Of a DNA stretch of 64,000 nt, positions 19,715 to 28,944 are shown in pieces. The notes under the pieces are model-generated. The model had not been told where the DNA came from. It made no database searches and saw nothing but the letters and a program-made list of their open reading frames with translations. How positions within the stretch are numbered: position 1 is the first letter of the stretch; every line of letters starts with the position of its first letter. The stretch spans positions 124,001 to 188,000 of the forward strand of contig NZ_JAJKBG010000005.1 of NCBI RefSeq assembly GCF_022750635.1, in the 5' to 3' direction. The position numbers and the translations under genes are program-made. This stretch comes from Brevundimonas pishanensis (GTDB lineage Bacteria > Pseudomonadota > Alphaproteobacteria > Caulobacterales > Caulobacteraceae).

Positions 19715-21592
19715 GTGCGGTTTGACGAACGATTTATCGAAGAACTGAAGGCACGGCTGCGCCCGTCCGATGTGATCGGCCGCTCGGTGAAGCTTAAGCG
19801 GCAGGGGCGCGAGTTTGTGGGCCTCAGCCCGTTCGCCAAGGAAAAGTCGCCCAGCTTTTTCGTGAATGACGACAAGGGCTTCTTCCACGATTTCTCCTCG
19901 GGCAAGCACGGCGACATCATCAGCTTTCTTCAGGAAACCGAGCGTCTGAGCTTTGTCGAGGCGGTGTCGCGTCTGGCGGCAGAGGCGGGGATGCAGATGC
20001 CCGCCGAGGACCCGCAATCGGCCGAGCGCGAGCAAAAGCGTGCAGGTCTGTCCGACTGGATGGACTGGGCGCAGAAATGGTTCGCGGCCAATCTGCGTCG
20101 GCAGGTCGGGACCGCCACTCGCGAATATCTGGAAAAGCGTGGCCTGCCGGAAGACCAGTGGGAGCGGTTCGGTCTGGGCTATGCGCCCAATGACCGCGAG
20201 GGGCTGAAGAACGCGCTGGTACAGCGCGGGGCGAAGCCGGGTGAGTTGGTCGAAGCGGGGCTGCTGATTGCGCCCGAAGGCGGCGGTCAGCCCTATGACC
20301 GTTTCCGTGACCGCTTGATGTTCCCCATTCTGGACGCGCGCGGGCGGATCGTCTCCTTCGGCGGTCGGGCGATGAACCCCGATGACCGCGCCAAGTATCT
20401 GAATGGTCCGGAAAGCCCGCTCTTCCATAAGGGCGCGACGCTTTATGGCCTGCCGGAAGCGCGGCGCATCCTTGGTGCGGAGAAGCGCGGCGAGCAGGGG
20501 ATCATCGTCGTTGAAGGCTATATGGATGTGATCGCCTGTCAGCGTGCGGGCCTTCCGGCTGTTGCACCGATGGGCACGGCGCTGACGGAAGAGCAGATGG
20601 AGCGGCTGTGGCGCGTGTCGTCTGAGCCTGTGCTTTGCTTCGATGGTGACAATGCGGGTCTGAGGGCGGCGTATCGGGCTATCGAGCGGGCATTGCCGCT
20701 GCTGAAGCCGGGGCGCTCGTTCCGGTTTGCCTTGCTCGAAGGCGGGCAGGACCCCGACGATGTGCTGCGCGACAAGGGGGCACCGGCGTTGCGTCAGATG
20801 GTGGCTCAGACCAAGACCTTCTCTGAAGTTTTGTTCCAGCGCGAGGTCGAGGCTGAGCCTCTGGATACGCCGGAGCGCAAGGCGGGCCTGAAGGGGCGAC
20901 TGCGGGCGGCGGCCGGTGCGGTGCAGGACAAGGACCTTGCCGAACAATATCGCCGCGACCTGTTTGATCGCTTCGATGCCCTCTTCCCGCGCCAACAGAA
21001 CCAACGGCCGCAAGGGCAGAGCGGGGGCTTTGGCGAGCGCAAGAAATGGGGGCGCGAGGTTCTTCAGGGCCAGACCGCTGAAGGACAGCGGGCCATGCAT
21101 GCGCTGTCGCGCTCCATCGAGCCTGTGGCGGCGGCGCTGGTGCACGGTGTGATCGATGATCCCGAGCGTCTGGATGACCATATGGAGGCCATTGCCCGCT
21201 ATGGATTTGGCGATCCTGCGCTGATGGATCTGGCAAAAGAGCTTGTGCGGCTACGTTTCTCGGGGCGGAGCCTTGACTCTGCGGCTTTGCGCCGCCATCT
21301 GGCATCATCGGGTCATGACGTCTTGATGCACGAGGTCGAGAAGGCGGCGGCAAAGTCCGGCGCGCCATTCCTGGCTGCAGACAAGCCCCTCGGCGAGATG
21401 AGGGCCCTTTGGTCGCAGGCGTTTGACGTCCTGATCCGCGCAGCGGCTCTGGACGAGGCGCTGGCGTCAGCAAAGTCGGAGGCTCACAAGGCTTTCGATG
21501 CCTCGGCTTTCGCACTGGTGAAGGCCGAGCGTGACGCACTGCGCCGAGCCATCAAGACTGGAACGATTTGGACCCCGTCGGCGTCTTCCTAG
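19715..21592 (+). CDS. dnaG: DNA primase DnaG
   Basis: The 625-residue protein starts at a GTG. It has the N-terminal primase domain, the catalytic core with TOPRIM motif (IIVVEGYMDVIACQRAG and CFDGDNAG), and a C-terminal helicase-interaction domain. It synthesises RNA primers at the replication fork. The N-terminal CHC2 zinc motif is present in fold but has lost all four expected ligands: S38, A41, D59 and S62 stand where Cys, His, Cys and Cys occur in E. coli. It precedes rpoD by 77 bases, the classic dnaG-rpoD order. Confidence 0.97.
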   Translation: MRFDERFIEELKARLRPSDVIGRSVKLKRQGREFVGLSPFAKEKSPSFFVNDDKGFFHDFSSGKHGDIISFLQETERLSFVEAVSRLAAEAGMQMPAEDPQSAEREQKRAGLSDWMDWAQKWFAANLRRQVGTATREYLEKRGLPEDQWERFGLGYAPNDREGLKNALVQRGAKPGELVEAGLLIAPEGGGQPYDRFRDRLMFPILDARGRIVSFGGRAMNPDDRAKYLNGPESPLFHKGATLYGLPEARRILGAEKRGEQGIIVVEGYMDVIACQRAGLPAVAPMGTALTEEQMERLWRVSSEPVLCFDGDNAGLRAAYRAIERALPLLKPGRSFRFALLEGGQDPDDVLRDKGAPALRQMVAQTKTFSEVLFQREVEAEPLDTPERKAGLKGRLRAAAGAVQDKDLAEQYRRDLFDRFDALFPRQQNQRPQGQSGGFGERKKWGREVLQGQTAEGQRAMHALSRSIEPVAAALVHGVIDDPERLDDHMEAIARYGFGDPALMDLAKELVRLRFSGRSLDSAALRRHLASSGHDVLMHEVEKAAAKSGAPFLAADKPLGEMRALWSQAFDVLIRAAALDEALASAKSEAHKAFDASAFALVKAERDALRRAIKTGTIWTPSASS

Positions 21593-21669
21593 TGAAGAAA
21601 AGTCGATGAGTTGCATTTTCGCCGCAGGTGGGCCGCAGCAGCCCCTTGACGGTGGTGGAGAGAAATTGA

Positions 21670-23592
21670 ATGAGCGCGCAGAACGAGACGCAGGACAACG
21701 AGGCCCAGTCGGATGGTCCGCTGCTTGACCTGACCGATGCCGGCGTCAAGAAGTTCATCAAGCAGGCCAAGGCGCGTGGCTATGTCACGATGGAGGAACT
21801 GAACAAGGTCCTCCCGTCCGAAGAAGTCAGTGGCGATGCCATTGAGGACACGCTGGCCATGCTGTCGGAAATGGGCGTCAACGTCGTTGAAGCCGAAGAA
21901 GACGCCGCCGAAGCGCAAGGCACCGAAGTGGCCAATGCTGCTGAAACTGCTGTCGCCGAGACACCTGCCAAGTCGCAGTACGACCGTACCGATGACCCGG
22001 TGCGTATGTATCTGCGCGAAATGGGCTCGGTCGAACTGCTGAGCCGCGAGGGCGAAATCGCCATCGCCAAGCGTATCGAAGCTGGCCGCGACGCCATGAT
22101 CTCGGGTCTGTGCGAAAGCGCCCTGACCTTTGAAGCCATCATGGTGTGGCGCGAAGAGCTGGCGAACAACCGTATTCTGCTGCGCGATGTGATCGATCTG
22201 GATGCCACCTATGGCGTGCTGAACCCGTCGTCGCTGCCGCACAACCAGCCGGATCCGTCGCAAGAGCCCGAAGAGAAGCCGGAAGGCGAGGGCGACGAGG
22301 ACGACGACGATTTCGACGACGGCGCAGGCATGTCGATCTCGGCTCTGGAAGCCGAACTGCGTGACGGTGTCATGGAAGTGCTGGACGCGATTGCGGCCGA
22401 TTTCGGTGGCTTCCGCAAGCTGCAGGACAAGCTGGTTGAAGCCCGCCTGAAGGGCGAGGAACTGGCTGCCAAGGACCAGAAGGCTTACGAGACGCTGACC
22501 ACGGCGATCTCTGACCGCCTGAAGACCATGAAGCTGAACAATGCGCGTATCGAGTCGCTGGTCGAGCAGCTCTATGCCATCAACAAGCGTCTGATCGGTC
22601 TGGAAGGTCGCCTGCTGCGTCTGGCCGACACCTATGGCATTTCGCGCCCCGAGTTCCTCAAGGCCTACTTCGGTTCGGAGCTTGATCCGAACTGGTCCGA
22701 GAAGATCAAGGAAATGGGCGTGCGCTGGACCAAGTTCAGCGAGAACGAAGCCAACCAGATTGCCAAAATCCGTGGCGACGTGGCGACCATCGCTTCGGAA
22801 GCCGGTCTGCCGATCGACGACTATCGCCGTATCGTCCAGATGGTCCAGAAGGGCGAGCGCGAAGCCCGTCAGGCCAAGAAGGAAATGGTCGAGGCCAACC
22901 TGCGTCTGGTTATCTCGATCGCCAAGAAATACACCAACCGTGGCCTGCAGTTCCTGGACCTGATCCAGGAAGGCAACATCGGTCTGATGAAGGCCGTCGA
23001 CAAGTTCGAATACCGTCGCGGTTACAAGTTCTCGACCTATGCGACGTGGTGGATCCGTCAGGCGATCACCCGCTCGATCGCCGACCAGGCGCGTACCATC
23101 CGTATTCCGGTGCACATGATCGAGACGATCAACAAGATCGTCCGTACCCAGCGCCAGATGCTGCATGAAATCGGTCGTGAAGCGACGCCGGAAGAGCTGG
23201 CCGAACGTCTGGCCATGCCGCTGGAGAAGGTCCGCAAGGTCCTGAAGATCGCCAAGGAGCCGATCTCGCTGGAAACGCCTATCGGTGACGAAGAAGACTC
23301 GCACCTCGGCGATTTCATCGAGGACAAGAACGCTGTCCTGCCGATCGATGCGGCCATCCAGTCGAACCTGCGTGAAACCACCACGCGCGTTCTGGCCTCG
23401 CTGACCCCGCGTGAAGAGCGTGTTCTGCGTATGCGTTTCGGCATCGGCATGAACACCGACCACACGCTGGAAGAAGTCGGCCAGCAGTTCTCGGTTACCC
23501 GTGAGCGTATCCGTCAGATCGAAGCGAAGGCTCTTCGCAAGCTGAAGCACCCGTCGCGGTCGCGTAAGCTGCGTTCCTTCCTCGACAGCTAA
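21670..23592 (+). CDS. rpoD: Primary sigma factor RpoD (sigma-70/73)
   Basis: The 640-residue protein has all sigma-70 regions: region 1.1, an acidic non-conserved insert (about residues 199-220), region 2 with [20 protein letters not shown] and [15 protein letters not shown] for -10 recognition and melting, region 3, and region 4 with [15 protein letters not shown] and [14 protein letters not shown] for -35 recognition. It directs RNA polymerase to housekeeping promoters. GGAGAG precedes the ATG. It is downstream of dnaG and ends at a strong terminator. Confidence 0.98.
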   Translation: MSAQNETQDNEAQSDGPLLDLTDAGVKKFIKQAKARGYVTMEELNKVLPSEEVSGDAIEDTLAMLSEMGVNVVEAEEDAAEAQGTEVANAAETAVAETPAKSQYDRTDDPVRMYLREMGSVELLSREGEIAIAKRIEAGRDAMISGLCESALTFEAIMVWREELANNRILLRDVIDLDATYGVLNPSSLPHNQPDPSQEPEEKPEGEGDEDDDDFDDGAGMSISALEAELRDGVMEVLDAIAADFGGFRKLQDKLVEARLKGEELAAKDQKAYETLTTAISDRLKTMKLNNARIESLVEQLYAINKRLIGLEGRLLRLADTYGISRPEFLKAYFGSELDPNWSEKIKEMGVRWTKFSENEANQIAKIRGDVATIASEAGLPIDDYRRIVQMVQKGEREARQAKKEMVEANLRLVISIAKKYTNRGLQFLDLIQEGNIGLMKAVDKFEYRRGYKFSTYATWWIRQAITRSIADQARTIRIPVHMIETINKIVRTQRQMLHEIGREATPEELAERLAMPLEKVRKVLKIAKEPISLETPIGDEEDSHLGDFIEDKNAVLPIDAAIQSNLRETTTRVLASLTPREERVLRMRFGIGMNTDHTLEEVGQQFSVTRERIRQIEAKALRKLKHPSRSRKLRSFLDS

Positions 23593-23605
23593 GCCGGATC
23601 ACGGC

Positions 23606-23633
23606 AAGGGCGGTGTGGGGAACACCGCCCTTT
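23606..23633 (+). terminator. Terminator of rpoD
   Basis: Perfect inverted repeat AAGGGCGGTGT / ACACCGCCCTT with a five-base loop and short T run, 14 bases after the rpoD stop. Confidence 0.92.
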
Positions 23634-23659
23634 GTATCTTCGCCTGATCAAGGACGCGC

Positions 23660-24292
23660 ATGACGACGCCTAAACTGGTCATCTTTGATTTCGACGGAAC
23701 GCTGGCAGACACCTATGGGTGGTTCCTGTCGATTCTGGACGACGCCATCGCGCGGTTCCGCCTGTACAAGCCGGGACCCGACGAAGTTGAAGCCATGCGC
23801 GGCCTGTCGGCCCGTCAGGTGATGACCAGGATGAAGGTCCGTCCGTGGAAGCTTCCGGCTATCGTGCGCCATACGCGCCGCGAAAAGCTGAAGGCGGCGG
23901 CGACGACCCAGTTGTTCGATGGCATTCCAGACCTGCTGCGTGATCTGCGCGCTGCCGGTATCAAGGTGGTCATCGTCAGTTCGGACACGACCGAGTCCGT
24001 GCGTCAGGTGCTCCAGCGCGAGGGTATCGAGGTCGATATGCTGAACTGCGGCGCGTCGATCCACGGCAAGACGGCCAAGTTCAAAAAAGTGCTCAAGGCC
24101 ATGGGCGTAGATGCCAAGGACGCGGTCAGCGTCGGCGACGAAATCCGCGACATCGATGCGGCCAAGCCGATTGGCATGAGAGCCGGTGCCGTGTCGTGGG
24201 GCTATACGCTCCCCGAAGCGCTGGCCAAGCATAATCCGGCCTATTTGTTTAAGGATGTGGCGGACATGCGCCGCATTCTGCTGGGGCAATAG
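23660..24292 (+). CDS. HAD family phosphatase, phosphoglycolate phosphatase-like
   Basis: The 210-residue protein shows HAD motif I (FDFDGTLADTYG), motif II (VVIVSSDTTES), the conserved Lys in GKTAKFKKVL and acidic motif IV (SVGDEIRDIDAAK). A helical cap follows motif I, as in Gph-type phosphatases. The substrate may be phosphoglycolate or another small phosphate ester; this cannot be decided from sequence. It lies between two terminators and so forms its own unit. Confidence 0.88.
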   Translation: MTTPKLVIFDFDGTLADTYGWFLSILDDAIARFRLYKPGPDEVEAMRGLSARQVMTRMKVRPWKLPAIVRHTRREKLKAAATTQLFDGIPDLLRDLRAAGIKVVIVSSDTTESVRQVLQREGIEVDMLNCGASIHGKTAKFKKVLKAMGVDAKDAVSVGDEIRDIDAAKPIGMRAGAVSWGYTLPEALAKHNPAYLFKDVADMRRILLGQ

Positions 24293-24298
24293 ATTTTG

Positions 24299-24330
24299 AA
24301 GGGCGGCTCTTATGGGCCGCCTTTTTCTTT
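24299..24330 (+). terminator. Terminator after the HAD phosphatase
   Basis: Stem GGGCGGC / GCCGCC-type with flanking AA/TT pairs and a run of five T. It separates this gene from the convergent DUF1428 unit. Confidence 0.85.
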
Positions 24331-24676
24331 AGCCTTCGAGAATGGTCTCGAACCCGCCGAAGATCATGCGGCGACCATCGAACGGCATTTCCATCATGGC
24401 CATCTCGGGTTCCTTTTCGAGGTTCTGCCATGCCGCGTCGCATGTGGCTTTGTCCGGCCATACGATCCACGACACGACGATGGCCTCGTCTGCCTCGAGT
24501 TTCACCGACATGGGGAAGCTGGTCAGCTTGCCATCGGGAATGTCCACGCCCCAGTTCTCGCTCATGGCCGTGGCACCGTGGCGCTGGAATGCGGGCCACG
24601 TCGTGCGGGCGTGTTCGAGATAGGCGTCCTTGTCAGATGTTTTGACGGGCGCGGCCATGATGCTGAGGTAGGGCAT
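24329..24676 (-). CDS. DUF1428 family protein
   Basis: The ATG at 24676 is supported by AAAGGAA six bases upstream and gives 115 residues. The family signature is clear: PVKTSDKDAYLEHA, ENWGVDIPDGKLTSF, IVVSWIVWPDKATCDAAW and FDGRRMIFGGFE. It is a ferredoxin-like dimeric alpha+beta barrel; the biological role is not known. It is last of four small genes running right to left, which are probably one operon. Confidence 0.88.
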   Translation of the reverse strand: MPYLSIMAAPVKTSDKDAYLEHARTTWPAFQRHGATAMSENWGVDIPDGKLTSFPMSVKLEADEAIVVSWIVWPDKATCDAAWQNLEKEPEMAMMEMPFDGRRMIFGGFETILEG

Positions 24677-24687
24677 TTCGGTTCCTT

Positions 24688-25176
24688 TCATACGGCGGAT
24701 GCAGCGGTCTTCAGAGCCGCGATATCGATCCGGCCCATGGTGTTCATGGCTTCGACCACGGCCTTTGCGCGGGCTGCGTTGGTATCGGACAGGGCGTCCA
24801 GCAAGAAGCGCGGGGTGATCTGCCAGTTCACGCCCCAGCGATCCTTGCACCATCCGCAGGCGCTCTCGGTGCCGCCGTTTCCGACGATGGCATTCCACAG
24901 GCGGTCGGTCTCGGCCTGATCTTCGGTCACGGCCATGATGGAGACCGCCTCGGTCTGGGGGAAGGCGGGGCCGCCGTTCAATCCTGCGAAGGGGCGACCG
25001 CACAGGGTGAAGGTGACCAGCAGTTCCTCGCCCGCTTTGACGGACGGGTTGTCCGTGGGGCTGTTCAGAACTTGTTCGATCCGGCTGTCGGGCAAGCCGA
25101 GCGACATGTAGAATTCGGCGGCGGCCTTGGCCTGACCAATGTCGTACCAAATGCAGGTGATGAGCTTCTCCGGCAT
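24688..25176 (-). CDS. PhnB-like VOC family protein
   Basis: The 162-residue protein has the PhnB/3-demethylubiquinone-methyltransferase-like fold: LITCIWYDIGQAKAAAEFY at the start, FTLCGRPFAGLNGGPAFPQTE, and GWCKDRWGVNWQITPRFL near the end. Despite the old name, these proteins are metal-binding VOC relatives without proven methyltransferase activity. Second from last in the four-gene group, 11 bases before the DUF1428 gene. Confidence 0.88.
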   Translation of the reverse strand: MPEKLITCIWYDIGQAKAAAEFYMSLGLPDSRIEQVLNSPTDNPSVKAGEELLVTFTLCGRPFAGLNGGPAFPQTEAVSIMAVTEDQAETDRLWNAIVGNGGTESACGWCKDRWGVNWQITPRFLLDALSDTNAARAKAVVEAMNTMGRIDIAALKTAASAV

Positions 25177-25181
25177 TGGCT

Positions 25182-25643
25182 CTATCCTTCTGTGGCGAGG
25201 CGCTCTGCAACCTCGGCCAGTTGATCGGCCACCGTGCCCCAGCCCTCGTGGAATCCCATCGCTTTATGCTGATCGGCGGCGGATTGCTCCCAATGGCGAG
25301 CGAAGGCGGTAAATCGGGTGCCTTGGTCTTCCGGCTCGAAGGTGTCGATGCGGATGAAATTCATCGATCCGGACTGCGGATGCCATCCCTCGGTTATAGC
25401 GCCGGTGGTCACCAGCTTGCGGGCCGGTTCGACCTCCAGAACGACGCCGTTATAGGCGTGCTGTTCGCCCTCAGGCGATTGCATCACGACATTGGCGCGG
25501 CCACCCGGATGAAGCTGGTAATCGACGATGGGGGTGATCCATGGACGCGGAGTGAACCATTCGGGCGCGTGGTTCACATAGGCATCCCAGACCTGTTCGG
25601 GGGTCGCCTTGATGAAACGGGTGACGGATAGATCGAGCGACAT
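25182..25643 (-). CDS. SRPBCC (AHSA1-like) domain protein
   Basis: The 153-residue protein is a single START/AHSA1-type ligand-binding domain: FIKATPEQVWDAYVNHA, ARKLVTTGAITEGW, FTAFARHWEQ and HEGWGTVADQLAEVAERL. Such proteins form a deep hydrophobic pocket; the ligand is unknown. It overlaps neither neighbour but sits five bases before the PhnB-like gene and nine bases after the VOC gene, strongly suggesting one transcript. Confidence 0.88.
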   Translation of the reverse strand: MSLDLSVTRFIKATPEQVWDAYVNHAPEWFTPRPWITPIVDYQLHPGGRANVVMQSPEGEQHAYNGVVLEVEPARKLVTTGAITEGWHPQSGSMNFIRIDTFEPEDQGTRFTAFARHWEQSAADQHKAMGFHEGWGTVADQLAEVAERLATEG

Positions 25644-25652
25644 GATGTGACC

Positions 25653-26075
25653 TCAAGCTTGATCGGGCGCGGGCGGCGCGGCGGCAGGGTCCATCCACAT
25701 AATCTCCCAGATGTGGCCATCGGGGTCCGCAAAGCTGCGGCTGTACATGAAGGGGTATTCGACCTTGGGGTTGGGGTCGGCGGTACCACCGGAGCGGCCT
25801 GCGGTATCGACCACACGGTCCACGCCTTCGCGGCTGTCTTCGGATAGGCAGATCAAAACCTGCGCGGAGGCATGGGCGTCAGGGATGGTGCGGTCAGTGA
25901 AGGTTCGCCACTTGTCGTGGGTGAGCAGCATGGCGTGGATGGTGTCGGAGAACACCATGCCGGAGGCTGTGTCGTCCGAGAACATCGGGTTTCTGGTCGC
26001 GCCTACAGCCTCGTAAAAGGTCGTCGAGCGCGCCAAATCCGTGACCGGCAGATTGACGAAAATCATCTTGGGCAC
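25653..26075 (-). CDS. VOC family (glyoxalase/dioxygenase-fold) protein
   Basis: The 140-residue protein has the paired beta-alpha-beta VOC layout: MIFVNLPVTDLARSTTFYEA and, in the second half, FADPDGHIWEIMWMDP with the usual DPDGH metal-side motif. Likely a small metalloenzyme or binding protein of unknown substrate. It is the first gene of the four-gene group, so the promoter should be in the 115 bases upstream of 26075. Confidence 0.87.
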   Translation of the reverse strand: MPKMIFVNLPVTDLARSTTFYEAVGATRNPMFSDDTASGMVFSDTIHAMLLTHDKWRTFTDRTIPDAHASAQVLICLSEDSREGVDRVVDTAGRSGGTADPNPKVEYPFMYSRSFADPDGHIWEIMWMDPAAAPPAPDQA

Positions 26076-26190
26076 GTCGTATCTCCCATTCGTCCGGCCT
26101 CGTTCGGCGGGCCGGATAGGAAAACGACGTTATCACTTGCCTGGTGCGGTGGCGACGCAAGACTTCGTTACGCGTCTGGCGCGAACAGGC

Positions 26191-26427
26191 TCAGGCCTTG
26201 GTGTCGAGCAGAGTGCCCATCATGGCGTCCGCCGTGCGGGTGACGGAGAGGCTGGCGGCAAGCTGGGTGCGGGCGGCGGCGGCTTCGACCGATCCGGTCT
26301 GGGCACTCTGCAGCGGGGCCACCACGGTCTTGCGGGCGATGGCTTCAAAGCGGTCGACGGCGGCCTGAGGCGCGACGGTGGTCGTGGGCAGAGATTGCAG
26401 CATCGAACTGTTCCCGACTGCGGCCAT
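26191..26427 (-). CDS. Small protein, unknown
   Basis: A 78-residue, Ala- and Thr-rich, probably helical protein without Cys, signal peptide or membrane segment. The ATG at 26427 or the one at 26403 could be the start; neither has a strong ribosome binding site. I do not recognise a family. The 194 bases between it and the helicase gene hold the divergent helicase promoter. Confidence 0.45.
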   Translation of the reverse strand: MAAVGNSSMLQSLPTTTVAPQAAVDRFEAIARKTVVAPLQSAQTGSVEAAAARTQLAASLSVTRTADAMMGTLLDTKA

Positions 26428-26621
26428 GGGGGTGGGCGACTGGGGCTAGATTGCCACGCTTTGGGCCAATGGGGAATGAAGGAAGATGGCGAACACCGAT
26501 TTCGCCCCACCGTAGCCTTGTTTCGTGTATAGAGACGCCCGTTCGCCCGGCTTGAGGAACTCGTCCTTGGCCGGGCGCGGTCGTTCTAGGCCGCACCAAG
26601 TTCTATTTAGATCGTATATCC

Positions 26622-28562
26622 ATGCCATTTCCAGCCGTTCATCCTGCGTTAGACCGCGCTCTCTCCAAGAAAGGGTACGCTGAACCGACTTCGGTTCAGG
26701 CTGCCGTGTTGGAAGTCGGGCATGGGGATGCAGATCTGCTGGTATCGGCTCAGACGGGTTCGGGTAAAACCGTAGCCTTTGGTCTGGCCGCTGCCTCTAC
26801 TCTCTTCGACGGCGAAGAGAACCTCGGTCAAGCCGGCGCTCCGCTGATGCTTGCTATTGCTCCAACCCGCGAACTGGCCCTGCAGGTCGCCGCAGAGCTG
26901 ACCTGGCTCTACGGTGAAGCCGGTGCCAAGATCACCACCTGCGTCGGTGGCATGGATTCCCGCAAGGAAGCCCGCGCCCTCAGCTTCGGCACGCACATCG
27001 TGGTCGGTACGCCGGGTCGTCTGAAGGACCACATCGACCGTGGTGCTCTGGACCTGTCGGCCGCTCGCGTCATCGTCCTCGACGAAGCCGATGAAATGCT
27101 CGACATGGGCTTCCGTGAAGACCTCGAGTACATCCTCGAGCAGGCTCCGGAAAACCGTCGTACCCTGCTGTTCTCGGCGACCATCGCCCGCGACATCGCT
27201 GTTCTGGCCAAGCGCTATCAGAAAGACGCTGTGCGTATCGACACCGTCGACCGCAGCCAGCCGCACAACGATATCGAATACCGCGCCATGCGCATTATCC
27301 CGCAGCAGATCGAAAGCGCTGTTGTTAACGTTCTGCGTTACTTCGAAGCGCCGAGCGTTCTGGTCTTCTGCTCGACCCGCGCTAGCGTGAATAACCTGCA
27401 AGCTGCCCTGCTTGAGCGTGGTTTCGCCTCGGTCGCCCTGTCGGGTGAAATGGGCCAGCGCGAGCGTAACGAAGCGCTGCAAGCGCTGCGTGACGGCCGT
27501 GCCCGCGTCTGCGTCGCCACCGACGTTGCTGCTCGCGGTCTGGACCTGCCGGATCTGGGTCTGGTCGTTCACGCCGAACTGCCGATCAACAAGGCCACTA
27601 TGCTTCACCGTTCGGGCCGTACCGGCCGTGCGGGTAAGAAGGGTGTCTCGGTTCTGCTGGTTCCGCACTCGCGTCGTCGTAAGGCTGAAATGCTGCTGAA
27701 CTCGGCCGGCGTTGAAGCTGTATGGTCGGGCGCTCCGACTGCAGAAGAAATCCTGGTCAAGGACGAACAGCGCCTGCTGGCTGCGCCGATCTTCACGCAA
27801 GAACCGGCTGCTAGCGATGCAGAACTGATTGCGCAAATGGTTTCCGAGCGTACGCCGGACCAACTGGCAGCGGCTGTCGTCAACATGCTGCGCAAGAACC
27901 TGCCGACCCCTGCGAACCTGAGCGATCCGGGTGAAGGCCCGCAACGCAAGCCGCGCCGTGAAGGTGAAGCTTTCGAGCCGTCTTTCGCATTTGACCGTCT
28001 GTCGTCGGACGAGTGCAGCTGGTTCCGCATGGACATCGGTCGCAACCGTAATGCCGATCCGAAATGGCTGATCCCGATGATCTGCCGCATCGGTGGCATC
28101 ACCAAGCAGCAGATCGGTTCGATCAAGACCTTCCCGGAAGAGACCCGTTTCGAGATCGCCAACACGCACGTGGAAGCCTTCAAGAAGCTGGCCCAGATGA
28201 ACACCGAAGAGGCGAACATCACGCCTTCGGATGCGCCGCATGCGGGCATGTTCAAGGGTAGCCGCGACCGTAACTTCGGTGATCGTGGCGGTGCCCGCGA
28301 TGGTGGTCGTCCGCCGTTCAAGCGCAAGCCGTTCGGTGACAACGACCGTGGCGAGCGTTCGGACCGTGGTCCGCGTCAGGAACGTGGCGAGTTCAAGCCG
28401 CGCGAAGGCGGTGATCGTCCGGACCGCGGTGCTAAGCCGTTCCGTCCCAAGGCTCCGGGCGGTTTCGCCGGTAAGCCGGCTGGCGGTGGCTACAAGGGCG
28501 GTGCAGGCAAGCCTGCGTTCGCCGGCAAGGCCGCTCCACGCAAGGCCAAGCGTTTCGACTGA
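26622..28562 (+). CDS. DEAD-box RNA helicase with DbpA-type RNA-binding domain
   Basis: All helicase motifs are present in order: Q motif (PTSVQ), AQTGSGKT, PTRELA, TPGR, DEAD, SAT, ARGLD and HRSGRTGR, covering about residues 1-370. A DbpA/CsdA-like RNA-binding domain follows (DECSWFRMDIGRNRNADPKW to about residue 530), then a Gly/Arg/Pro/Lys-rich disordered tail. This layout fits CsdA/DeaD-like helicases acting in ribosome assembly, cold adaptation or the RNA degradosome. At 646 residues it is of normal size. Single-gene unit with its own terminator. Confidence 0.95.
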   Translation: MPFPAVHPALDRALSKKGYAEPTSVQAAVLEVGHGDADLLVSAQTGSGKTVAFGLAAASTLFDGEENLGQAGAPLMLAIAPTRELALQVAAELTWLYGEAGAKITTCVGGMDSRKEARALSFGTHIVVGTPGRLKDHIDRGALDLSAARVIVLDEADEMLDMGFREDLEYILEQAPENRRTLLFSATIARDIAVLAKRYQKDAVRIDTVDRSQPHNDIEYRAMRIIPQQIESAVVNVLRYFEAPSVLVFCSTRASVNNLQAALLERGFASVALSGEMGQRERNEALQALRDGRARVCVATDVAARGLDLPDLGLVVHAELPINKATMLHRSGRTGRAGKKGVSVLLVPHSRRRKAEMLLNSAGVEAVWSGAPTAEEILVKDEQRLLAAPIFTQEPAASDAELIAQMVSERTPDQLAAAVVNMLRKNLPTPANLSDPGEGPQRKPRREGEAFEPSFAFDRLSSDECSWFRMDIGRNRNADPKWLIPMICRIGGITKQQIGSIKTFPEETRFEIANTHVEAFKKLAQMNTEEANITPSDAPHAGMFKGSRDRNFGDRGGARDGGRPPFKRKPFGDNDRGERSDRGPRQERGEFKPREGGDRPDRGAKPFRPKAPGGFAGKPAGGGYKGGAGKPAFAGKAAPRKAKRFD

Positions 28563-28590
28563 TTGACGCTTAACCGTTGATATATGAAGG

Positions 28591-28619
28591 TGCCTCCGGA
28601 TCGCTTCCGGAGGCATTTT
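28591..28619 (+). terminator. Terminator of the DEAD-box helicase gene
   Basis: Perfect ten-bp stem TGCCTCCGGA / TCCGGAGGCA with a five-base loop and TTTT. The next gene's ATG is only five bases beyond it, so the hairpin also sits in that gene's ribosome-binding region (GGAGGC) and might modulate its translation. Confidence 0.88.
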
Positions 28620-28623
28620 CTTT

Positions 28624-28944
28624 ATGACCCAACCTGCAAACGGCGAGCGTTACGCATCGTTCGAGGCCTTCTATCCCTATTACATCCACGAGCACTCCAA
28701 TCGGGTCTGCCGCCGTATCCATGTGATCGGCACGGGATTGGTGATCGCGGCCTTTGTCGCGTTTCTGGTGACGCGCAATGCGTGGTGGCTGCTGGCCATG
28801 CCGCTGGTGGGGTATGGCTTTGCATGGGTAGGCCACTTCTTCTTCGAGAAGAACCGTCCGGCGACCTTCAAATATCCCCTCTGGAGCCTGATGGGGGATT
28901 TCCGCCTGTTCTTCGAAACCGTCAGCGGCAAGCGCAAGTTTTAG
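28624..28944 (+). CDS. DUF962 (Mpo1-like) membrane protein
   Basis: The 106-residue protein matches the Mpo1/YGL010w-like family: ASFEAFYPYYIHEHSNRVCR, then two membrane helices and GYGFAWVGHFFFEKNRPATF. The conserved His residues (HEHSN, HVIG, GHFFFEKN) are the proposed iron ligands of yeast Mpo1, a dioxygenase of 2-hydroxy fatty acids. A similar activity here is inference. Its only GGAGG-like site lies inside the terminator hairpin of the preceding helicase gene. Its 3' end overlaps the convergent gene by four bases. Confidence 0.88.
   Translation: MTQPANGERYASFEAFYPYYIHEHSNRVCRRIHVIGTGLVIAAFVAFLVTRNAWWLLAMPLVGYGFAWVGHFFFEKNRPATFKYPLWSLMGDFRLFFETVSGKRKF

Noticed and set aside
26446..26628. 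A 60-codon minus-strand frame overlapping the start of the DEAD-box helicase gene.
   Set aside because: It overlaps the divergent helicase start, has no ribosome binding site and no coding character.
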